Below, piece by piece: positions 51,382-60,836 of a DNA stretch of 64,000 nt (the first letter of the stretch is position 1; each line of letters begins with the position of its first letter). Source of the stretch: an uncultured Flavihumibacter sp. (GTDB taxonomy: Bacteria; Bacteroidota; Bacteroidia; Chitinophagales; Chitinophagaceae); assembly GCA_902168105.1 (NCBI GenBank), contig CABHOY010000026.1:62001-126000 (forward strand). Direction: 5' to 3'. The notes beneath the pieces were generated by a model that saw only the letters and a program-made list of their open reading frames with translations, did no database searches and had not been told where the DNA came from. The translations under genes and the position numbers were made by a program.

Positions 51382-54300
51382 ATGGTAAAGCATGTTTGTA
51401 AGGCGATCAAGATACTATTGATGCTGTGCTGTCTGTTGCTTCCGGTTACTACTATTGTAGCCCAGGTAACTACCGATAGCTCGCGGATCACTATTACCGG
51501 AAAGAACATTCCCCTGAACAACATTTTTAAAAATATCGCCCGGCAAACGGGCTATTATTTTGTATTTGATAATGCCATCATTGATGGTAAAGAGAAGGTA
51601 ACCTTACACTACAAAAATGCCCGCTGGGAAGATGTATTAGGCGATGTACTGAGGAACAGGAATATCAGCTGGCTGAAACAGGGAAAGAGGATATACCTGC
51701 AAATGGCAGCAACAACAGATCTTCCTGAGATTAAGGAAGATACGTTACGGGTGACGGTAAGAGGGCGTATTACCGACGAAAATGATCAACCGGTCCCTGG
51801 CGCTACTATTGTTATAAGAGGTACATCCCGTGGTGTTACCACCGGGAATGACGGCGAATTTGAATTATTCCATGTCGCTGCGCCGACTGTACTACATATA
51901 TCTTCACTTGGGTATGCCGCTGTCGATACAACGCTGCAGGGCACACGCTTACATGAGATACATCTGAAAGAGGCCGTTAATACGCTGGATGCAACAGTAG
52001 TGATCGGGTATGGCTCAAGCAGTCGCCGGTTACTGACAGGTGCAGTGAGCAGGATAACGGCAGAACAGTTGTCGGCACAGCCTGTAGCTAACGCACTATC
52101 TGCCTTACAGGGACAGATACCCGGTATGCAGGTTACCAGTACAAACGGACTGCCAGGCGCGGAGATCAAACTTTATATCAGGGGGCGTAACTCTATCGCG
52201 GCAGGTAATGATCCGCTGTTCATAATAGATGGCGTACCGTTTGATATTACCCCTTTAAACAACACGGAAGACCTGTTTGGCGCAGCAGGAAAGATCAGCC
52301 CATTTAACAGCATCAACCCGGCAGATATTGAAAGTATCGACATCCTGAAAGATGCGGATGCCACAGCTATTTACGGATCAAGAGGCGCAAATGGCGTAGT
52401 GCTGATCACTACCAGAAAAGGTAAGCCGGGCCGGACGAAACTGGATGTGAACGTACGAACGGGTATCGGTAAGACTGCGGGCAATATGTCCATGCTCGGC
52501 ATTAAAGACTACCTGGCGATCAGGAGAGAGGGCTTCGCCAATGATGGAGTAGCGCCGACAGTTGCAGGGGCGCCTGATCTGTTATTGTGGGATACTACAC
52601 AGAATGTTAACTGGTTTAAGAAAATGACAGGAGGAACAGCGCCTGTTACCAATGCACAGGCAAGTTTCTCGGGAGGGAATAATTATAATACTTTTCTTGT
52701 AGGCGGGAATTTTTACCGTGAAGGCACTGTATTACCTGCCGACCTGGGATACAACAGGGGAGGCGTTCATGTCAGCCTGCAGCACCATCACCCGGAGCAA
52801 CGGCTGGAAGTTAATCTGACAGGAAGTTTTGTGGCAGACAGGAATAAAAGTATTGCCAACGACATTTCTCTTTTTAATAGCCTGCCGCCTAATTATCCGC
52901 TGTATGATTCTGTCGGACGATTGTTCTGGGGATCGTCCTTTGACAACCCTGTGGCTTATTTCCGGCGGCCGTCCAACAGTAATACGACGAACCTGCTGAG
53001 TAATGTTGTGCTGCGGTACCGCTTATTGCCAGGGCTGCAACTAAAGACCAGCCTGGGACTGGCGGATATCCGCATGAAGCAGTTCTTCTCATTTCCACAA
53101 TCATCGCAGCATCCCAATAATGCACCTACCAGTTTTATACGTACGGCAGAAAACAAGCGGCAATCCTTCATCGTAGAGCCGCAGGCCGATTACCAGCTGC
53201 GTATCGCAAAAGGGAGTCTGCACGCATTGGTAGGAGGCACCTGGCAACAAACATCAAGGAATGGTACTTTAGCTTCAGGACAGGGCTATGCCAGTGAAAC
53301 GGATATGAAGGACCTTAACGAGGCTGATACGATCATCCGTAAACCAGATAATTATTCACTGTACAGGTACGTTTCCTTCTTTACACGTGTTACCTACGAC
53401 TGGCAAAGCAAATACCTGGTCAATGTCAGTTATCGGAGAGATGGCTCTTCGCGTTTCGGGCCAGGACGGCAATTTGGTGATTTTGGCTCGGTCGGACTTG
53501 GCTGGATCTTCACACAGGAACCATTTATGAAAAAACTGTCCTGGCTGAGTCATGGTAAGCTGCGCGCAAGTGGCGGGATCACCGGCAATGACCAGATAAC
53601 GGACTACCAATACATGAGGAATTATGGCAGCAATGGCAACTACCAAAGCAGCAATACCCTGAGTCCTCTGCGCATTGCCAATAACAGGTATAGCTGGGAA
53701 GAGAACCGTAAAATGGAAGCGGCTATAGAATTAGGCTTCCTGCAGGAACGCCTGTTCTTCTCCGCCGCCAAATATTGTAACCGCAGCAGCAATCAGCTGG
53801 TAGGATACCAGTTACCGGGTATGACGGGATTTACCAGTTATCAGGCCAACCTGCCTGCGCTTGTGGAAAATACTGGTTGGGAGCTTGAAATACAGAGTAA
53901 CAACTTCAATAAAAGTGATTTTACCTGGACCACCAGTGCTAATATTTCCTTCTTTACGAATAAGCTGAAGAAATTTCAGGACCTGCCCGTATCATCTTAT
54001 GCAAATTCTTATGTACTGGGGCAATCGCTGAACATCGTAAGAGGCTATCATTTTACTGGTGTTGATCCGCAAACAGGTCTTGCGCAGTTTGAAGATATTA
54101 ATCATGATGGCCGGCTGTCCAGCATTAATGATTTTGTGACTGTCGCCAATATGGACCCGGCGTATTACGGGGGTATACAGAATGATCTCAGGTACAGGAA
54201 TATCAGCGTTGGTTTTTTCTGGCAATTCATCAAACAGCAGGGCGTAACAGTGGCGATCAAACCGGGCGACTTTGCCAACCAGCTGACGGAAAGCCTGGAA

Positions 54301-54621
54301 CGCTGGCGTAAGCCCGGTGATATCACGAATGTACCACGGGCCACTGCTACAGCAGGTAATGTTGCGTATGACCTGAACGCGTCTCTGTTGTTATCTAATG
54401 CTGTTTATGATGATGCTTCTTACCTGCGACTGAAGAATGTAATGATCGCTTATAACATGCCTGCGCTGGTACTGAAGAAATTACATCTGCAGTTGTGTAA
54501 GATCTATCTGCAGGGACAGAATTTACTGACTATGACAGGATATAAAGGTGCTGATCCGGAAACCCAGATCGTTATACCATCATTAAGAGTAATTACCAGC
54601 GGTATTCAGTTAACGCTTTAA
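51382..54621 (+). CDS. SusC/RagA TonB-linked outer-membrane transporter with STN signalling domain
   Basis: 1079 residues. Signal peptide about 1-25; secretin/TonB N-terminal (STN) domain about 35-105 (ITITGKNIPLNNIFKNIARQ), the part that signals to FecR; carboxypeptidase-like domain about 122-210 (VRGRITDENDQPVPGATIVI); plug about 215-330 with YIRGRNSIAAGNDPLFIIDG and KDADATAIYGSRGANGVVLI, both SusC hallmarks; barrel ending VITSGIQLTL. With SusD it should import an oligosaccharide or peptide. No polysaccharide-degrading enzyme follows, so its substrate is not evident. Confidence 0.95.
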   Translation: MVKHVCKAIKILLMLCCLLLPVTTIVAQVTTDSSRITITGKNIPLNNIFKNIARQTGYYFVFDNAIIDGKEKVTLHYKNARWEDVLGDVLRNRNISWLKQGKRIYLQMAATTDLPEIKEDTLRVTVRGRITDENDQPVPGATIVIRGTSRGVTTGNDGEFELFHVAAPTVLHISSLGYAAVDTTLQGTRLHEIHLKEAVNTLDATVVIGYGSSSRRLLTGAVSRITAEQLSAQPVANALSALQGQIPGMQVTSTNGLPGAEIKLYIRGRNSIAAGNDPLFIIDGVPFDITPLNNTEDLFGAAGKISPFNSINPADIESIDILKDADATAIYGSRGANGVVLITTRKGKPGRTKLDVNVRTGIGKTAGNMSMLGIKDYLAIRREGFANDGVAPTVAGAPDLLLWDTTQNVNWFKKMTGGTAPVTNAQASFSGGNNYNTFLVGGNFYREGTVLPADLGYNRGGVHVSLQHHHPEQRLEVNLTGSFVADRNKSIANDISLFNSLPPNYPLYDSVGRLFWGSSFDNPVAYFRRPSNSNTTNLLSNVVLRYRLLPGLQLKTSLGLADIRMKQFFSFPQSSQHPNNAPTSFIRTAENKRQSFIVEPQADYQLRIAKGSLHALVGGTWQQTSRNGTLASGQGYASETDMKDLNEADTIIRKPDNYSLYRYVSFFTRVTYDWQSKYLVNVSYRRDGSSRFGPGRQFGDFGSVGLGWIFTQEPFMKKLSWLSHGKLRASGGITGNDQITDYQYMRNYGSNGNYQSSNTLSPLRIANNRYSWEENRKMEAAIELGFLQERLFFSAAKYCNRSSNQLVGYQLPGMTGFTSYQANLPALVENTGWELEIQSNNFNKSDFTWTTSANISFFTNKLKKFQDLPVSSYANSYVLGQSLNIVRGYHFTGVDPQTGLAQFEDINHDGRLSSINDFVTVANMDPAYYGGIQNDLRYRNISVGFFWQFIKQQGVTVAIKPGDFANQLTESLERWRKPGDITNVPRATATAGNVAYDLNASLLLSNAVYDDASYLRLKNVMIAYNMPALVLKKLHLQLCKIYLQGQNLLTMTGYKGADPETQIVIPSLRVITSGIQLTL

Positions 54622-54632
54622 GCTGCTTAGAA

Positions 54633-55985
54633 ATGCCACATTATCGCACATACCATTTTATTCTTATCCTGCTGCTGCTCACGTCCTGTAAAAGGCTGAT
54701 CACAGTGGATGCGCCATCCGATGAAATACCTGCCGAAACAGTCTACAATAACGATGCACTTGCAGATGCTGCAGTAGCAGATCTTTATTATACACTAGCC
54801 GGTTATTTTGCCGGTAATCTGTTACCTGTGATCAATGGAATGACGGCTGATGAACTGACTACTATCAACGGCAATTATCTTCGCTATGTAAATAATGCGA
54901 TCGTACCTACTGATGCACCGCTCTTATCTTCCTGGAGAGAGATCTACAAAATTATTTATGGGGCGAATGCGATGTTGGAAGGGCTGGCTACATCCACCGG
55001 ATTATCTACCGTAAAAGCCCGTCAACTGAGAGGAGAGGCAAAATTTCTACGCGCGTTCTGTTATTACTATCTCGTTAACTGTTGGGGAGATGTACCATTG
55101 CTGACCACTACAGACCTCAATCATACTGCGCTTGCGCCCCGCACGTCTGTTGATTCAGTTTACAAACAGATCATTTCCGATCTGAATTATGCGGCTCAGT
55201 TATTACCTTTTTATTATAATACAGGAGAAAAGGTAAGAGCTAACAGGTGGGCGGCTACCGCACTACTGGCCAGGGTGTACCTGCAACGGGGGAAGTGGGA
55301 GGATGCTATCGTGCAATCTTCTTTGGTGATCAATTCAGGTGTTTATACGCCGCTTATTTCGCCCGACAGTGTGTTCCTGCGTAATAGCCGTCCCGCAATC
55401 CTGCAGATATGGAGAAGCGAAGGTTATACTTACCTGGGGCAAACATTTCTGCCTGCAGATGGTAGTTTTTCTTTTTATCCCTTCACGGGAGATTTTATGC
55501 AGTCGTTCGAAACAGAAGACAAGAGGAAGGATAGCTGGATGCGACCTTTCACCTATGGTGGAGAGACTTATTACAATTGTTATAAATACCGTAACAGGAC
55601 TGCGGCTGTACCTGGAAAGGAAGAGTATCTGATGGTATTGCGGATAGAAGAACAATATCTCATCCGTGCGGAAGCGTTTGCACATCTGAACAATCCCCGT
55701 GACGCCATTGCCGATCTGAATGTATTACGTGCAAGGGCAGGGCTACAGCTATTGTCAGACACTGTAATAAGAGATTCCGCCCTGACGCTGGTAGAGCGGG
55801 AGAGACGTACTGAATTATTTACTGAATGGGGTGACCGCTGGTTTAGCTTACACCGCACCGGCCGGCTGGATGAAGTGATAAAAGCTTTGAAGCCGGGATG
55901 GAAACCGACTGCGGCGTTGTATCCTATTCCGCAGGAAGAGCGGAACAGGAACCCTAATCTGACACAGAACGATGGATATCAATAA
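54633..55985 (+). CDS. SusD/RagB outer-membrane lipoprotein
   Basis: 450 residues. Lipoprotein signal ending LLLTSC (Cys19), then KRLITVDAPSD. The TPR-like N-terminal half and RagB/SusD C-terminal half are both present (AKFLRAFCYYYLVNCWGDVP, the hallmark LRGEAKFLRAF element; ERRTELFTEWGDRWFSLHRT; end YPIPQEERNRNPNLTQNDGY). It caps the SusC barrel and binds substrate. The 11-bp gap to susC shows one operon. Its last 7 bp overlap the converging gene. Confidence 0.95.
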   Translation: MPHYRTYHFILILLLLTSCKRLITVDAPSDEIPAETVYNNDALADAAVADLYYTLAGYFAGNLLPVINGMTADELTTINGNYLRYVNNAIVPTDAPLLSSWREIYKIIYGANAMLEGLATSTGLSTVKARQLRGEAKFLRAFCYYYLVNCWGDVPLLTTTDLNHTALAPRTSVDSVYKQIISDLNYAAQLLPFYYNTGEKVRANRWAATALLARVYLQRGKWEDAIVQSSLVINSGVYTPLISPDSVFLRNSRPAILQIWRSEGYTYLGQTFLPADGSFSFYPFTGDFMQSFETEDKRKDSWMRPFTYGGETYYNCYKYRNRTAAVPGKEEYLMVLRIEEQYLIRAEAFAHLNNPRDAIADLNVLRARAGLQLLSDTVIRDSALTLVERERRTELFTEWGDRWFSLHRTGRLDEVIKALKPGWKPTAALYPIPQEERNRNPNLTQNDGYQ

Positions 55986-57049
55986 CGGATCTTTATGCCG
56001 TAAACATTGTCTGTACAATGTATCACTAGTTTGTCTCCATGAACGAATAACTGATTGATCTTTGTCCTCGCAGGAATAGCAAGATAGATACTACCCTTAT
56101 ATTTGTTCGTACGCAGATCGTATTGATCAATGACACAACGTTCGTGAAATAACTGCTCATCATCATTATCCGCCTTTAACTTTGCCTGTACGAACAGGGT
56201 GCTGTTATGCACACAGCTGAAGCCATTCACCATCTGGTCAGGACCCTGGTTCATATAAACATTTTTGTTAGCCATTGTAGTGGAGATACTAAACCTGGAT
56301 ACTGTAAAAGTATCGATTGTGGCGCCTTCACTGATCAGATGCATGGCGCTGTCAAAGGTGAAATACCTGTTGCTGTAATAATGAACATATGTGAACAGAC
56401 CGGTTGTCCTGTCGTAGTTCAGTGAACCATCTGTACTCATTCCACCGTCACGATGTAACGCGGACAGCCCGTTTTCAGTGAGAGCGCTATCGCCGTCCAG
56501 TGAGACACGCATGAAGAGCTGGTCTTTTTCTTTCAGGTCCAGTTTGCGCAGCATAATATGTTTACCATCGCGTAAAACATGTGCCTGGGAAAATCCCCCT
56601 GCAGTGAAAGTAGCATATGCTCCGGAGGTATCTTTGGCGCCGGTTCTGCTGATAGCAGGGATGTTGTATCCGTATACAAAGAAATCATTGTTGTTTACTT
56701 CGGTAAAAAAGTAAGTGCCCATGGAATCTTTCAAAGACTGCCGCAGTGAGATCTGAAACGTGTCTATATGTGCGCCCGGCTTAAGGGATGTAGAAAGCAG
56801 GGTAGCAGGATCTGTAGTAGAGAAATAAAAAGTGCTGTCATCAACTCCAGCAATATCCAGTATCTCATCGTGAGTAGGTATTGTAATGTAAGGTGTAAGA
56901 GGAGTTGTTTGCAGATACTGGCGCCTGAACCCATTTGCTTGTTTGTTGGGTGAAGGTGCTGTATAAACGAGTGTAGCAATAATTAAGAATGCCGCAAGTA
57001 ATAGCGACGAGAGGTAATATATTCGTTTTCTCATAGTAGTAGGAAGCAT
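55979..57049 (-). CDS. Membrane-anchored protein, possibly beta-propeller, in a MauE/peptide cluster
   Basis: 356 residues; an ATG at 57034 would give 351. One N-terminal helix (IYYLSSLLLAAFLIIATLVY), then an exported, strand-rich domain with repeated motifs (DEILDIAGVDDSTFYFSTTD, YFFTEVNNNDFFVYGYNIPA, FTYVHYYSNRYFTFDSAMHL, YDLRTNKYKGSIYLAIPART) resembling the blades of a propeller. No family recognised; it may bind or process the small peptide encoded just upstream. Its end overlaps the SusD gene on the other strand. Confidence 0.6.
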   Translation of the reverse strand: MLPTTMRKRIYYLSSLLLAAFLIIATLVYTAPSPNKQANGFRRQYLQTTPLTPYITIPTHDEILDIAGVDDSTFYFSTTDPATLLSTSLKPGAHIDTFQISLRQSLKDSMGTYFFTEVNNNDFFVYGYNIPAISRTGAKDTSGAYATFTAGGFSQAHVLRDGKHIMLRKLDLKEKDQLFMRVSLDGDSALTENGLSALHRDGGMSTDGSLNYDRTTGLFTYVHYYSNRYFTFDSAMHLISEGATIDTFTVSRFSISTTMANKNVYMNQGPDQMVNGFSCVHNSTLFVQAKLKADNDDEQLFHERCVIDQYDLRTNKYKGSIYLAIPARTKINQLFVHGDKLVIHCTDNVYGIKIRY

Positions 57050-57087
57050 AACAGGAAGCCATTAAGGCTTCCTGCTGAAATAGTTGA

Positions 57088-57306
57088 TCAGGTTTTTCTG
57101 ATGATGGTAACGTTACCATCCAGGCTTACTGCGCATTGAACATTGTTTGGTCCCGGGCAGTAGAGGATTTTGATCTGGGTACTGGTACCGGTTACAATGG
57201 TGTCGTCATTGAGCATCCATTGTGTGTCCGCTTTCATTTTCCCAGCAAAAGCACTTCCTGCCGCGCATAGGGCGGCGAAAAACGCTAAAGATAGTGTCTT
57301 TTTCAT
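57088..57306 (-). CDS. Small secreted two-cysteine peptide
   Basis: 72 residues. Signal peptide MKKTLSLAFFAALCAAGSAFA, then a mature part of about 50 residues (KMKADTQWMLNDDTIVTGTS, ...) with two cysteines seven apart in the segment ILYCPGPNNVQCAVSLDGNV. The shape recalls the DUF6520-like small secreted peptides found in Bacteroidota beside MauE/DoxX genes, but I cannot confirm the family. The pair of cysteines could be a disulfide maintained by the MauE protein encoded upstream. Followed after 38 bp by the anchored orphan protein gene. Confidence 0.6.
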   Translation of the reverse strand: MKKTLSLAFFAALCAAGSAFAGKMKADTQWMLNDDTIVTGTSTQIKILYCPGPNNVQCAVSLDGNVTIIRKT

Positions 57307-57401
57307 GGTGTGTTTTATTGAATATAATACATGCCTACTCTGTTCTGCAGGTTTTCGGCTCCCCCTTTATTAATGCCGGTTTGTTTCAGAAATCAGAGAG
57401 T

Positions 57402-57821
57402 TTATCGTGCAGGTGTGTGTCTGTCCTGCATCAGTACCCCAATAGTTGATAATATGACAAAGACGATATTAAAAACAATGTGTGCGTTCCAGGAAAGATG
57501 TTGTAATACACCTCCGCAGGAACAAGGAATAAAGTAACTGAGCCGCAGCATTGCTACCAGGTAAAACGTGAAAAGGCTGAGCAGGAAGAATGACAGGTAA
57601 AAGCCTATCAGCCGTGTACCGGGATATAAAAGAAGGCCCGCAATAATTATTTCCCCGATGGGTAATGCCCATACTATTACAGGAGCATATAAAGTAATAA
57701 ATGGCGATTGTCCCAGTTGTCTTCGGAAAGTATCATAATCCAGCAGCTTGCTTACACTGGTGTAAATGAAAAGAAATACCAATAAGGCAGAAAGTATGTC
57801 TAATAACAGTTTTCGTGACAT
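57402..57821 (-). CDS. MauE/DoxX-type redox-associated membrane protein
   Basis: 139 residues with four membrane helices (LLLDILSALLVFLFIYTSVS, VIVWALPIGEIIIAGLLL, LIGFYLSFFLLSLFTFYLV, HIVFNIVFVILSTIGVLM). The motif FIPCSCGGVLQHLSW, with a CxC before the last helix, is the redox signature of MauE-like members that help form disulfides or process quinone cofactor precursors. First gene of a likely operon with the small cysteine peptide and an anchored orphan (gaps 95 and 38 bp). Confidence 0.8.
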   Translation of the reverse strand: MSRKLLLDILSALLVFLFIYTSVSKLLDYDTFRRQLGQSPFITLYAPVIVWALPIGEIIIAGLLLYPGTRLIGFYLSFFLLSLFTFYLVAMLRLSYFIPCSCGGVLQHLSWNAHIVFNIVFVILSTIGVLMQDRHTPAR

Positions 57822-57914
57822 AGGATTTAACGCTTCTCCAATATAGGATAAATTTTTAAATCATTTAAGCTATTTTATAAGAGCACTTAAAGTATGATAT
57901 AAACATGTCGTAAC

Positions 57915-58298
57915 TTATATCATGTCTTTTGCAACAGCAGGGAAGTGCTTGTATAAATAATCACTGAAGATGGAGATCAGCTTCTGTACATCTGATCCCA
58001 TGGTGTTCAGCTTACTCCATATGTGTAGTTGATGCGCGCGGATATTGTCGTAGTTAATGGCATTGGTATCGGGCTCATTCAGCCAGGCCTGGTGTAAGGC
58101 CAGCTCACTCTTTAATGCTTCAAAGCGGGTGTCCAGCTGAAGGAATGCAGTATGAAAATATTCCAGCCTGTCCAGCAGGGAACGATCGAAATGATATTGC
58201 AATATATGTGCGAGCTGTGTTTTCAGCGCGATGTTGCGGTTCTCCAGCACCGCAAGTTGTTTTCTGAACGTTGTTAATTCATTTAGCAGATTTTCCAT
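57915..58298 (-). CDS. Coiled-coil hypothetical protein in a signalling operon
   Basis: 127 residues, helical, no membrane segment. N-terminal heptad-rich part (LLNELTTFRKQLAVLENRNI) and a second helix pair (LEYFHTAFLQLDTRFEALKS). Family not recognised. It lies 88 bp downstream of the REC-CRP regulator on the same strand, so it may modulate that two-component system (inference). Confidence 0.6.
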   Translation of the reverse strand: MENLLNELTTFRKQLAVLENRNIALKTQLAHILQYHFDRSLLDRLEYFHTAFLQLDTRFEALKSELALHQAWLNEPDTNAINYDNIRAHQLHIWSKLNTMGSDVQKLISIFSDYLYKHFPAVAKDMI

Positions 58299-58386
58299 TT
58301 ACAAAACTATCTTATCTTATATAAAGGTAGATAGTTGTGTGCCTGCCACACAGGACCTGCATCAGCGCGAAAACTGATTTTTATCA

Positions 58387-59451
58387 TTAATTCACCAGGT
58401 TCGCGAGTTTCTGTTCATTGAGGATGGTAATGACGCCCTGTTTTATTTCCAGCAGTTTCTCGTCGCGGAAATCGCCCAGCGTACGTATCATGGATTCGGT
58501 AGCGGTACCTGCAATGGTCGCAAGGTTTTCCCTGGAGATATCTATTGAAAAAGGCTGGTCGGTGACGTGATGATATTTCTTTTTTAGAAAGAGCAGCGCC
58601 TCTGCTACTTTTTTACGCAGAGAACTATAGGCAAGGTGTAAAAGCTGTTGTTCTTTCTCCGTAATATTTTTTGCCAGCAGGCGGATAAACTGCTGCGCTA
58701 CTTCGCGGTTATTGTTGATCAGCGTTTCGAAGTCTTCACGGGGAATAGCAGTCAGTTCGCAGGCTTCCAGTGCTTCCGCATTCTCGTGGTAATTGCTTCC
58801 TTCGAGTAATGCTACATACCCGAGGAATTCGCCGGCACTGTATAGGTTCACCGCCAGTTCTTTGCCATCGTTATTGACCTTATACGTTTTAACGCGGCCT
58901 TTTTCAATATAATAAAGGCTGGTCGGTCTGTTACCTTCCTGGTAGATCAGTTGTTTCTTTTTGTACCTGTCTGTATTACCCTCTTCCATTAATTTCTTCA
59001 GAGGATTAGCGCCTGTAGCTGTTAACAGCAGTTGTTGTATTCCTTCCATATCTGCAGGTAGCACCTGTTTTTTAAGTTCTGATTTTTTTAACCGGCTTTC
59101 AACGGCATTCAGCAGATCAGTCCCGCTGAAAGGTTTTGTAATATAATCGTCCGCACCCATTTCCATACCTTTCCGGAAATCTCCCCGCTCACTTTTAGCG
59201 GTAAGGAAGATGAAGGGAGTATCCTCCACCTGTGGATGTTTCTGTAGTAAATGTAATACACCGTATCCATCCAGCACAGGCATCATAATATCGCACACGA
59301 TCAGGTCTGGCTGATGTTCCAGCGCCATTTCCACCCCCGTTTTTCCGTTTTCAGCTGTAATCACCTTATAATTGGCAAGCTCCAGGATCTCGGCGGTGTT
59401 ATCGCGAATATCGTCATTATCTTCTATCAGCAGGATGGTTTTCATTATCAT
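58387..59451 (-). CDS. Response regulator with cNMP-binding and CRP/FNR HTH domains
   Basis: 354 residues (352 from ATG 59445). Receiver 1-125 with phospho-acceptor Asp54 in IVCDIMMPVLDG; cyclic-nucleotide-binding jelly roll about 155-260 (LIYQEGNRPTSLYYIEKGRV and LYSAGEFLGYVALLEGSNYH); CRP-type winged helix about 270-350 with ISRENLATIAGTATESMIRT as recognition region. An unusual fusion that puts CRP-like DNA binding under phosphorylation control. Cognate kinase is upstream (21 bp). Confidence 0.92.
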   Translation of the reverse strand: MIMKTILLIEDNDDIRDNTAEILELANYKVITAENGKTGVEMALEHQPDLIVCDIMMPVLDGYGVLHLLQKHPQVEDTPFIFLTAKSERGDFRKGMEMGADDYITKPFSGTDLLNAVESRLKKSELKKQVLPADMEGIQQLLLTATGANPLKKLMEEGNTDRYKKKQLIYQEGNRPTSLYYIEKGRVKTYKVNNDGKELAVNLYSAGEFLGYVALLEGSNYHENAEALEACELTAIPREDFETLINNNREVAQQFIRLLAKNITEKEQQLLHLAYSSLRKKVAEALLFLKKKYHHVTDQPFSIDISRENLATIAGTATESMIRTLGDFRDEKLLEIKQGVITILNEQKLANLVN

Positions 59452-59471
59452 TTTTATTTATAGCTTATAGC

Positions 59472-60722
59472 TTATAACTGTTGGAAAGTTACGATGAAGG
59501 TCGTGCCTTCATTCAGTGCACTTTCGCAGGTAATATTTCCGTTCATCAGTTCTGCATATCTGCTTACAATATGTAAGCCAAGACCCGTTCCCTGGATATT
59601 ACTTACGTTGGCGCCCCTAAAAAAACGTTCGAACAGGTGTTGCTGGTCCTCCTGCGAGATCCCGATACCGGAATCTCTGACCTTCAATATTACACTATTT
59701 CCCGTATGTTCGGTATGCACCTTTATAACAGTATGTATCCCAGAGAATTTGATCGCATTTCCCAGCAGATTTAACAGGATATGCTTTAGCAGGGAAGGGT
59801 CCAGGTGTACGGAGGCAGGGCCCTGATGTTCATACACGATCTGTTGTCCTTCCCGGACGATATCCTGAAGTTCCTGGATAGTAATATTGATATGTTGTTC
59901 AATATCGAATGTGCTGCTGCGTACTTGTACACCGCCTTCTTCTATTTTACCAACGGAGAGAAAATCATTGAGTACTTCTGTGAGTAGCGTAACGGAAGAA
60001 ATGATGCGCTGGATATGTTTGCTGCGTTTCGCCTGGTCGGCTTCCGTGGTATATTGATTGACCAGGAAGGCAGAAGAAAGGATCGTACTGAGAGGTGTCC
60101 GGAACTCGTGAGATGCCATTGATACAAAACGTGATTTCAGTTCGCTGAGTTCCTTTTCTTTATCAAGCGCTGTCATGACCTCCTGTTTGGAGTGCTCCAG
60201 TTGTTCCAGTGCATTGGTCAGCTGTTGCGTACGTTCGCTGATCTTATGCTCCAGTTCATTGTTCAGTCGTTCGATCTTCTCTTCCGCTTTCTTTCTCTCT
60301 GTAATGTTATTGATATAAGCGATCACGAAGGAACCCTCTTCATGTTCATACTGGCTGAGGCTGATCTCTACCGGGAACTCCGTACCGTCCTTCCTGACCG
60401 CAAAGAGGTCCAGGCCAATTCCCATAGGACGACTTTGTGGATGATGGTTATAATGGTTACGATGCCCGACATGCCGTTTACGAAAGTGTTGCGGCAGCAA
60501 TTGTTCAACGTATCCGCCTACCAGTTCTTCCCGTTCATACCCGAATTGTCTGAGTGCGAAGTCATTGATCAGTATGATCTGGCCCTGCTGATTGGTAACA
60601 AGTATACCAATACTGGCATAATTGAACAGCGCTTCGAAGCGCTGTAGTTCTTTATTATATTCCTTCTTGTAAATACTATTACCAGAAAACATTGTCATCA
60701 GCTTATTGAACCACTTCTTCAT
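59472..60722 (-). CDS. PAS-domain sensor histidine kinase
   Basis: 416 residues, soluble. PAS about 25-140 (LVTNQQGQIILINDFALRQF, and KDGTEFPVEISLSQYEHEEG), coiled-coil linker, HisKA with His205 in SMASHEFRTPLSTI, HATPase with DSGIGISQED and GTGLGLHIVSRYAEL. A PAS domain with a possible heme or flavin pocket cannot be judged by eye. It starts the operon of kinase, REC-CRP regulator and coiled-coil protein, suggesting a single pathway. Confidence 0.92.
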   Translation of the reverse strand: MKKWFNKLMTMFSGNSIYKKEYNKELQRFEALFNYASIGILVTNQQGQIILINDFALRQFGYEREELVGGYVEQLLPQHFRKRHVGHRNHYNHHPQSRPMGIGLDLFAVRKDGTEFPVEISLSQYEHEEGSFVIAYINNITERKKAEEKIERLNNELEHKISERTQQLTNALEQLEHSKQEVMTALDKEKELSELKSRFVSMASHEFRTPLSTILSSAFLVNQYTTEADQAKRSKHIQRIISSVTLLTEVLNDFLSVGKIEEGGVQVRSSTFDIEQHINITIQELQDIVREGQQIVYEHQGPASVHLDPSLLKHILLNLLGNAIKFSGIHTVIKVHTEHTGNSVILKVRDSGIGISQEDQQHLFERFFRGANVSNIQGTGLGLHIVSRYAELMNGNITCESALNEGTTFIVTFQQL

Positions 60723-60836
60723 ATCGTATACTTACAGTGAAACAGAATGTGCCGTAAATATACTTTATGGACTGTAAAATTCCTTCTCAGGAGTATGCCG
60801 TCATATGATGGTGGTCAACCATTGGTCTGATAATGA

